Shown in pieces: positions 1 to 5,581 of a stretch of 7,270 nucleotides of DNA (positions are counted from its first letter, which is position 1; every line of letters begins with the position of its first letter). Made by a program: the position numbers and the translations under genes. The notes beneath the pieces were generated by a model. That model was not told where the DNA came from, did no database searches, and worked only from the letters and a program-made list of their open reading frames with translations. Source of the DNA: DATKMG01 sp035541995 (GTDB lineage Bacteria > Acidobacteriota > Terriglobia > Versatilivoradales > Versatilivoraceae). The stretch is taken from the NCBI GenBank assembly GCA_035541995.1, contig DATKMG010000516.1:1-7270 (forward strand). The letters are read 5' to 3'.

Positions 1-1
1 T

Positions 2-910
2 CTGTTGACCTTCGCTGAGAAGGCATCCAAAACCGAATCGAACATTCTGATCACCGGTGAAAGTGGCGTTGGTAAGGAACTCGTGGCCCAGGCCGTTCAC
101 CGTCTGTCTCCGCGCAGCCAGGGTCCGTTTATCGACATTAACTGTGGTGCTATACAGGAGACCTTGTTGGAAAGTGAAATGTTCGGACATGAAAAAGGCG
201 CTTTTACCGGTGCGGACAATTCCAAGCCCGGTCTCTTTGAACTTGCTGACCGCGGGACCCTTTTTCTGGATGAGATCGGAGAATTAAGTCAACGACTTCA
301 GGTTAAATTGTTGCGAGTCCTGGAGACCAAGGCGTTTTTTCGCGTGGGGGGGACAAAACAGGTCAAGGTTGACATTCGTGTCGTGGCTGCGACCAACAAG
401 AACCTTCCATGCGAAGTTGAAGAGAACCGATTTCGTCAAGACCTCCTATATAGGATCAATACAGTTATCTTGGATATCCCTCCCTTGCGGGAACGTGTGG
501 ACGATATCCCCCTGTTAGTCGATCATTTTCTGGGCAAGATGGTTCGAGAAGAAAGAATCTCCGTTTCAAATGAAGCCATTGAATTGATGCGCCAATATCC
601 TTGGCCAGGCAATGTACGCGAGTTAAAAAATGTCTTAGAACGAGCCTTGGTTCTGGCTCAAAAGGACCAAGTGACGCCTGAGTGCCTTCCGGTCGAGATA
701 TATAACCGGAAAAAAGTGGGGACTACTTTGGCCCCTCCCGACAAGAAGACTAGTGCTACTGCCAAGAGCCTGGCAGATTTAGAAAAAGAGCAAATTCTGA
801 GCACTCTGAATCGTGTCAATTGGCATCGGGGGAAGGCTGCAACAATGCTCGGCATCACACCGAAGACTCTTTACCGCAAGTTGAGGTCCTACAATCTGGG
901 AGACCAATAG
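2..910 (+). CDS. Sigma-54-dependent transcriptional activator, NtrC family (5' partial)
   Basis: This is an enhancer-binding protein that uses ATP hydrolysis to open sigma-54 RNA polymerase promoter complexes. The reading frame is open from base 2, so the gene is cut by the left edge; the TTG at 5 is probably not the real start. Counting from that TTG, the AAA+ domain shows Walker A GESGVGKE (18-25), the sigma-54 contact loop GAFTGA (65-70), Walker B LFLDEIGE (86-93), the AATN sensor (128-131), the arginine-finger region FRQDLLYR (143-150) and PGNVREL (201-207). A linker of about 50 residues leads to a Fis-type helix-turn-helix (about 257-298, with GKAATMLGITPKTLYRKL). All catalytic motifs are intact. 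The missing N-terminus would hold the receiver or other sensor domain, so the signal is unknown. The next gene is 91 bases downstream behind its own candidate promoter. The family call is very secure; the target genes are not known. Confidence 0.96.
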   Translation: MLTFAEKASKTESNILITGESGVGKELVAQAVHRLSPRSQGPFIDINCGAIQETLLESEMFGHEKGAFTGADNSKPGLFELADRGTLFLDEIGELSQRLQVKLLRVLETKAFFRVGGTKQVKVDIRVVAATNKNLPCEVEENRFRQDLLYRINTVILDIPPLRERVDDIPLLVDHFLGKMVREERISVSNEAIELMRQYPWPGNVRELKNVLERALVLAQKDQVTPECLPVEIYNRKKVGTTLAPPDKKTSATAKSLADLEKEQILSTLNRVNWHRGKAATMLGITPKTLYRKLRSYNLGDQ

Positions 911-928
911 AAAACCCCCATCCTCCAA

Positions 929-957
929 TTGACAGTCACATCGATATTGCATACCTT
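929..957 (+). promoter_or_regulatory. Candidate sigma-70 promoter for the exported zinc hydrolase gene
   Basis: A perfect -35 box TTGACA (929-934) is followed after 17 bases by TACCTT (952-957). The latter keeps the three most conserved -10 positions (T1, A2, T6). It lies in the gap after the sigma-54 activator and about 45 bases before the ATG at 1002. The -10 box is imperfect, so this is a sequence-match prediction only. Confidence 0.45.
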
Positions 958-1001
958 GATGCCATAGGCCAACGGTCTAGGGTCATTGGAGTCTTCAACC
1001 C

Positions 1002-1753
1002 ATGAAATTGGTCAGCTGCATAGTTCTATGGACAACAGTGTGCTTTTCCGGACTGGTCGAATCTGCCTGGGCATGGGGATTTCAAGCCCACAAGCTGATG
1101 AACCAGCAGGCTGTCCGGATGGTCCCTCCTCCCTTACAGACCTTTTTTCAAAACAACCTTCGGTTCGTCCGCGAACATGCCATTGACCCGGATTCGTGGC
1201 GCACCAAGCTGGCCAAGAACCCGAATCGGACCACTTCTTTGAGGTCGATTCGATCAACGCATCGTCGTTGGAACATTGGCCAACTGAAGAACGGGTCTCC
1301 TTGCGCACATTTGCTGGGGCGGCAGTCCAAAGGGGACGGCTTCCTTGGCGCATCATGGAGGTCTACCAAACCCTTGTCCAACAACTGCGCATCAGTAAGT
1401 GGATGGAGGCTCGACTACAGGCGGCAGCTCTGGGTCATTATGTGGCCGATTCTTATGTTCCTTTTCATGCTACAAGGAATTACGATGGACAGTTGACAGG
1501 TAACCTGGGAATTCATGCCAGGTGGGAAACCCAACTAGTAGAAAGATTTGAGCAACAAATTCAACATCAACTCGTGGTGAAATCAGTCGACCCTGTTCGG
1601 CCAACCCCCGAGGCGGTTGTCAAGGTCTTTTTTGATGGGTTGGCCGCATGCAATAGAATCCTTGAAAATGACTCACGTTCTGCTGGTGGGATGCTTTCCT
1701 TCTGGCCTGATAAGAATATTGACCGACCGGGAACCAGTCTCCAGGACGTTTAA
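1002..1753 (+). pseudogene. Exported zinc-dependent phospholipase C / S1-P1 nuclease-like protein, single frameshift
   Basis: This is a secreted hydrolase of the zinc phospholipase C / S1-P1 nuclease superfamily, whose members cleave phosphodiester bonds using three zinc ions. The start is ATG 1002 with GGAG at 988-991. Codons run in one frame to about 1220 and continue in the -1 frame to TAA 1751-1753. Adding one C to the CCC at 1220-1222 joins the halves into a 250-residue protein. A signal peptide (1-24) ends AWA, leaving Trp25 as the mature first residue, as this family needs for zinc binding. Likely ligands are W25, H30, D62 or D64, H78, H146, D150, H156, H172 and E176. The spacings W-x4-H, H-x3-D-x5-H and H-x3-E match the family. 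As read, the first frame ends at 1496 (164 residues) and the rest could start only at ATG 1196, without a signal peptide. The break may be a sequencing error or a recent mutation. The exact substrate cannot be told. Confidence 0.85.
1218..1228 (+). other. Frameshift point in the zinc hydrolase gene
   Basis: Upstream codons read Lys-Asn-Pro and then drift into an Arg/Thr/Ser-rich out-of-frame stretch. The -1 frame from CCC 1220-1222 gives Pro-Glu-Ser-Asp-His-Phe-Phe-Glu-Val-Asp, the expected family segment with the zinc-binding His. One extra C in the short C run restores continuity. No X-XXY-YYZ slippery heptamer is in phase here, which argues against programmed -1 frameshifting. Confidence 0.7.
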
Positions 1754-1846
1754 GAAGTCCTTTTAGTTTGAGCAAGTGTGCGAGGATGGGTTTTTTGGGG
1801 CTACTTGGGTGAGACTGGCTCCGCTGCCTCATTCAGGGCGACACAT

Positions 1847-1873
1847 TTAGGCTTAATATCCTACTTAGCCTAA
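1847..1873. repeat. Inverted repeat around a TAATAT box (possible operator or promoter)
   Basis: Within the 288-base gene-free stretch 1754-2041, TTAGGCT (1847-1853) and AGCCTAA (1867-1873) form a perfect 7-bp dyad with a 13-base spacer. The spacer begins with TAATAT (1854-1859), which resembles a -10 box, but no good -35 lies 16-18 bases upstream. It could be an operator over a promoter for the DUF4388 gene about 170 bases downstream, or a chance hairpin. No convincing gene or terminator was seen elsewhere in this stretch. Confidence 0.3.
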
Positions 1874-2028
1874 GATTGGGACAGGAATCGTCCGATTAGG
1901 AAATGGAGGACCCATTGATGTTCGGCCGCGAAGTTTCCATTCCTGGAGACTTGCGGTAGAGTTTGTGGCTGAAGAATATGGGTTGAAGTTCGGTTCAGGG
2001 ACCTGTTTTCTTAGAGAGATCGCCAAGA

Positions 2029-2034
2029 GTGAGG
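2029..2034 (+). promoter_or_regulatory. Ribosome binding site that fixes the TTG start at 2042
   Basis: GTGAGG lies 7 bases before TTG 2042. An in-frame TGA at 2030-2032 blocks any start further upstream. The DUF4388 homology begins at about residue 3, so no downstream start is plausible. Confidence 0.65.
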
Positions 2035-2041
2035 TTGGCCC

Positions 2042-3142
2042 TTGAGCATTATTGGTAGCCTGGAAGACCTGTCTTTGGCTGACATCTTTCAGATTCTGGC
2101 AAGCAGCCAGAAGACGGGAGTACTCTACGTCAATACGGTTGACGGGCGAAGTTCCATCGCCTTTAAAAATGGGTACGTGGTCTCGGCCTCCAGACCAGAC
2201 CTCTCCAACCGCTTGGGACAACTGTTGCTGAAGGATGAACTGATTTCGCGGATGGATCTGGAGGTCTGCCTGGCTGAGCAGTCTCGGACGGGACTCCCCT
2301 TGGGAGAAATCATCCTCAAGCGAGATATCCTTAGGCCAGAAGACCTCAGGGCGGCTATGCGCCAGCAGGTCATTGAGACCCTCAATGACATTGTCAACCT
2401 TGAAGAGGGGAGTTTCAGCTTCCAGACCGACGCAATTCTGCCCTCAGATCTCGTCCTGCTCGACCCGCAGCACGTTTTGCTGGATGTGGCCTATCTCCAG
2501 GACACAAGAAAATCCGGACGACAGACTGATGATTCTTTCTCTCCTTCGGGGTTGATCTCCGATGTGGAGACCGAGGAACCCATTCCAGCGCTAGAACGTA
2601 TGGAACCGTCAGAAGATCGTCGTTGTACCAAGTTATTAAGGGAAATCTCGGAAGAACTGGCTCGCCCGCGCGAATCGACCGAAGTTTCGTTGCTGATTTT
2701 GCGCTTGGCCAGCGAATTCTTTGATCGGGGTCTTTTTTTTGTAGTTTCTGGTGGAATGCTGGTTGCCTGTGGAGGATTCGGGTTTCTGCACTCGGCCGGT
2801 TCGGAACATCAAGAGGCATACCAGGTGACTGTGCCATTACATGACGCGTCTATCTTCAAGTCAGTCTCTGAGACCATGAATCCATATCGCGGAGTTCTAT
2901 TGGAAGGAGAATGGGGAAAGGATCTGATCGGGAGAATTACCCGGCGTCTCCCCAACGAAGTCGCAATCTTGCCTGTCATCAGCCAGGGTAAGGTCATTGC
3001 TTTGCTATATGGAGATAACGGGGACAGTCAACAGCGAATCCGCTCCACAGACTTGCTGGAGGTCCTCCTCTTCCAGGCCGGTATGGCCCTGGAGAATACC
3101 ACTTTGCGCAACAAATTAATGCTTCTGACAAATTCGGGCTGA
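2042..3142 (+). CDS. DUF4388 domain protein with C-terminal GAF-like domain
   Basis: This is a 366-residue cytoplasmic protein with no signal peptide or membrane segment. Residues about 3-150 form a DUF4388 (PatA N-terminal-like) domain. It opens with GSLEDLSLADIFQIL and continues with TGVLYV, the glycine-bearing turn FKNGYVVSA and a helical part containing LGEIILKRDIL. Such domains are common in signalling proteins of delta-proteobacteria, Nitrospirota and cyanobacteria and probably act in protein-protein contact. A polar linker (about 155-192) leads to a GAF-like domain (about 195-355) with LLILRLASEFFDRGLFFVV and a closing helix ending MALENTTLRNKL. No kinase, receiver or output domain is present, so it is probably a sensor-adaptor. 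The start is TTG, supported by its ribosome binding site. It is flanked by gene-free stretches of 288 and 350 bases, so it is probably a single-gene transcript. The domain call is firm; ligand and partner are unknown. Confidence 0.88.
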   Translation: MSIIGSLEDLSLADIFQILASSQKTGVLYVNTVDGRSSIAFKNGYVVSASRPDLSNRLGQLLLKDELISRMDLEVCLAEQSRTGLPLGEIILKRDILRPEDLRAAMRQQVIETLNDIVNLEEGSFSFQTDAILPSDLVLLDPQHVLLDVAYLQDTRKSGRQTDDSFSPSGLISDVETEEPIPALERMEPSEDRRCTKLLREISEELARPRESTEVSLLILRLASEFFDRGLFFVVSGGMLVACGGFGFLHSAGSEHQEAYQVTVPLHDASIFKSVSETMNPYRGVLLEGEWGKDLIGRITRRLPNEVAILPVISQGKVIALLYGDNGDSQQRIRSTDLLEVLLFQAGMALENTTLRNKLMLLTNSG

Positions 3143-3225
3143 ATCTCCCTCTGATCTTTGTGCTACTGATTCAATCGCGTTCTTTCGGGACCATCTCCCG
3201 CTCGTTGTCAAAGGCTGTGTCTAAG

Positions 3226-3253
3226 AAAAAAAATGCCCCTTTTTGATAAGGGG
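3226..3253 (-). terminator. Intrinsic terminator facing the minus strand
   Basis: Read on the minus strand, CCCCTT (3253-3248), a 6-base loop and AAGGGG (3241-3236) form a stem. It is followed by CA and then eight T residues (3233-3226), the classic intrinsic terminator layout. On the plus strand the hairpin lacks a following T run, so it would not efficiently stop the DUF4388 transcript. No minus-strand gene reads into it from within the window. Confidence 0.55.
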
Positions 3254-3370
3254 AGCCAGATTCCTCCAATTATTTTTCCCCTTTTCAGAGTTAAGCCCTA
3301 GGAAACAGGCTCTGTCTGAGATAAGTCTTTGCGTATCAAGCCCCAAAAAGGACTAATGCTGCCTTCGCTT

Positions 3371-3386
3371 TGGATGGCTGATTGCC
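3371..3386 (+). promoter_or_regulatory. Candidate sigma-54 (-24/-12) promoter for the diguanylate cyclase
   Basis: TGGATGG-N4-TTGCC places GG (3372-3373) and GC (3384-3385) exactly 10 bases apart, as sigma-54 promoters require, and matches TTGC fully. The -24 side departs from TGGCACG at three positions. A start near 3397 would leave a leader of about 95 bases before ATG 3493. The sigma-54 activator gene in the same window adds context. Chance matches are common. Confidence 0.35.
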
Positions 3387-3492
3387 CTAGTATAGAATGG
3401 TGTTGTCATCTCGTCGTAATATGATCTGGTTTAGTGATGCAATATGAATATGATCTTCATCTCCCTAGAGCATTGTCGCAGATCCCTCTCCA

Positions 3493-5550
3493 ATGGAAAA
3501 CAAGTTAAACAGACCTGCCATAAGACAATCTGAGGAATATGCTCAGTGGCAGAGACTGCTTAACGAGATTGCAGAGCTCGTTGGCCTGACCTTGGTAGCT
3601 TACGATGCCAACGAGTACCTTCTGAGTGCGAGCCTGCCTAACCCAATTTGTGGAGCCATCCAGCAAACAAAAGACGGGATCCGCCTATGTGAGGCTGATT
3701 GTGGCTCCATGCTGAGTCAGTCTGCAAAGGGTGGACCGTTAAGGATCTTCAAATGTCACGCGCATCTTTATAGTTTTGCGGTTCCCATTTATCGTGAAGG
3801 GAATATCTGCTTCGTCCTGCTCGGGGGAAGGGTATTTCAAAACTACCAGGACTTCTCAAGCTTCAGCAGGCAAGCACCAAAATACAAACTGCACGACTAT
3901 GTGTTTGTGGATTGGGAGAATACGCTGAAGTTCCAGGAGGGTCAGTACTTTGAGCGCACGGCTCGGCTGATTCAATCGATTGTAAATTCGGTTACTTATG
4001 AGTCTCCACTGACCCAGAAGATCAGGAACCATGCTTCCCAACTCGATACTCTCTATGAGCTATCCGGTTTGATTTCCCTGGAGACTTCGCCGGAAAAGGC
4101 TTTTCGACTTATTTTGGAGGCACTCGGCGTTCTCTTTGAAATACAGGAGGCCGCAATTCTGCTGGGAAGCGACGAGGAGTCAAACTACCAGGTTGCTGGG
4201 GTCATGGGGAACCTATTGGCTCCCCGGCCGTATCTGAGTACTTCTGTGGGCGAAATGCTCCGCACCCTCAGACAAGGTCAGTGGCACTTTATCGATGAGA
4301 CCTACCACCTTCTCAAGATGGGCTATCCTGAAGAGGTGCATTCTGTCCTGAGTTTCCCCATTTGCTTTGGGAAGGACTTGGCATCGATCCTCCAAATCTT
4401 CAATGTATCAATGCCGGGCGAAGGGCACCAATTGCTCCAGACCTTTTGTCGTCACCTGGGAGTTTCCTTGGAGAACTTGCAGTTGAAGCAGGAGCTTCGT
4501 GACCAGGTGGCAGTACTGTCGGCAGTGGATGACTTTGTCTCAACTGCCAGCGCTGAGGCCAGCTTGAGGGATCTATGCCAAAGAATACTGGCAAAGATAG
4601 CTGAAGTGTTCCAGTCTGAAAAAGGTTCGATCCTCCTCTTGGAAGAAAGCGGTCAAGCCTTGGTAGTGAAAGCAATTACGGGTATTAATGAGAAGATAGT
4701 GGAACGGCTTAGAATCAAGCCCGGAGAAGGCATAGCCGGAGAGGTCTTTGAGAGCGGAAGATCTCTCCTGGTGAGAGATCTCGAAAAAGAGATGAGCCCA
4801 CAGGGAAACCGGCGCTCGCGTTATCAGACGGGCTCATTCATAAGTGTTCCTCTCAGGTCCGGACAGCACAAAATCGGGGTGCTCAACCTGGCTGACCGGG
4901 TGAACAGAGAGTCGTTTCAGAAGCGAGATTTGCGGCGCTTAGAAGCCTTGGCGGGCCACGTGACCGCCACGCTTGAGAAGGCGGAGTCCTCTCGGAGAAC
5001 GGAGGATCTGAAGAAGATCTCGATCACGGATGGGTTGACGGACCTTTTCAATCGCAGGTTCTTTCAGGAACGCCTGACTGAAGAGATCGAGAGGGCAAAG
5101 CGTCACGGGCATTCTGTTTCACTGATCATGTTGGATATCGACGATTTCAAGAACTACAACGACACCTATGGACACCTGGTCGGAGATGAGGCCCTGAAAA
5201 TGGTGGCTAGCCTGATTCGCAAGTCTGTCAGGACCATTGACCTAGTATCGAGATACGGCGGAGAGGAATTCGCGGTCATTCTCCCGATTACGGAAGTCGC
5301 CGCAACCTGTTCTGTGGCCGAGAGGATCCGCAGCAGCGTTGCAGGACATTTCTTTCCCGATCAGGCCTTCCAGTTTGCCGTAAAGGTCACGGTAAGCATG
5401 GGGATAGCTTCGTATCCTGCCGAGGCTGAGAATGTGCAGGAGTTGATCGGCAACGCTGACAAGGCACTCTATCTGGCCAAAGTCGGCGGAAAGAATAAAG
5501 TGGCCGTCTTTGATCGCAACAAGCGAGTGAGACCTCAATCTGGATCATGA
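3493..5550 (+). CDS. Diguanylate cyclase with PocR and two GAF sensor domains
   Basis: This 685-residue soluble enzyme is predicted to make the second messenger c-di-GMP from two GTP. A PocR sensory domain (about 15-165) includes RLCEADCG (64-71) and FKCHAHLYSFAVPI (86-99), which matches the conserved PocR CHAGL-type segment. GAF 1 (about 183-330) is divergent. GAF 2 (about 352-495) is typical, with PGEGIAGEVFESGRSLLV. The GGDEF domain (about 509-673) has DGLTDLFNRRFF, the metal-binding LDIDDFK, GHLVGDE and the active-site RYGGEEF (587-593). R580 and D583 of RTID form the inhibitory I-site at the usual five-residue distance, so product feedback is likely. There are no membrane helices. In-frame stops upstream (for example 3466-3468) make ATG 3493 the first good start, although its Shine-Dalgarno is weak. 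The next gene begins 31 bases after the stop, suggesting co-transcription. PocR domains are thought to bind small organic molecules; the actual ligand is unknown. Confidence 0.95.
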   Translation: MENKLNRPAIRQSEEYAQWQRLLNEIAELVGLTLVAYDANEYLLSASLPNPICGAIQQTKDGIRLCEADCGSMLSQSAKGGPLRIFKCHAHLYSFAVPIYREGNICFVLLGGRVFQNYQDFSSFSRQAPKYKLHDYVFVDWENTLKFQEGQYFERTARLIQSIVNSVTYESPLTQKIRNHASQLDTLYELSGLISLETSPEKAFRLILEALGVLFEIQEAAILLGSDEESNYQVAGVMGNLLAPRPYLSTSVGEMLRTLRQGQWHFIDETYHLLKMGYPEEVHSVLSFPICFGKDLASILQIFNVSMPGEGHQLLQTFCRHLGVSLENLQLKQELRDQVAVLSAVDDFVSTASAEASLRDLCQRILAKIAEVFQSEKGSILLLEESGQALVVKAITGINEKIVERLRIKPGEGIAGEVFESGRSLLVRDLEKEMSPQGNRRSRYQTGSFISVPLRSGQHKIGVLNLADRVNRESFQKRDLRRLEALAGHVTATLEKAESSRRTEDLKKISITDGLTDLFNRRFFQERLTEEIERAKRHGHSVSLIMLDIDDFKNYNDTYGHLVGDEALKMVASLIRKSVRTIDLVSRYGGEEFAVILPITEVAATCSVAERIRSSVAGHFFPDQAFQFAVKVTVSMGIASYPAEAENVQELIGNADKALYLAKVGGKNKVAVFDRNKRVRPQSGS

Positions 5551-5581
5551 TTGTGCAGGCAGGAATCGAGAGCTACGTACA

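Larger units (their letters stand above)
3143..3492. other. 350-base gene-free region upstream of the diguanylate cyclase
   Basis: No credible coding frame was found on either strand. The region holds a small hairpin CGGGA-N5-TCCCG (3186-3200) without a T tract, a minus-strand terminator (3226-3253), and a near-direct repeat GGCTGTGTCTAAGA / GGCTCTGTCTGAGA (3213-3226 and 3308-3321, 12 of 14 matches). It also holds a sigma-54-like element (3371-3386) and a TATAGAAT A/T-rich block (3391-3398). I looked for the c-di-GMP-I riboswitch core and did not find it. Confidence 0.6.

Noticed and set aside
1206..1230. Programmed -1 frameshift in the zinc hydrolase
   Set aside because: No in-phase slippery heptamer and no obvious downstream pseudoknot; a lost C in the short C run is simpler.
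1012..1384. Minus-strand frames opposite the zinc hydrolase
   Set aside because: They lack family features, whereas the plus strand shows a full set of zinc-binding motifs.
1865..2221. Minus-strand 118-codon frame over the gap and the DUF4388 start
   Set aside because: No recognisable features; it overlaps the well-supported DUF4388 coding start.
3286..3345. Possible c-di-GMP (GEMM) riboswitch before the cyclase
   Set aside because: The conserved GEMM core and paired helices could not be found; only fragments such as TTTGCG resemble it.
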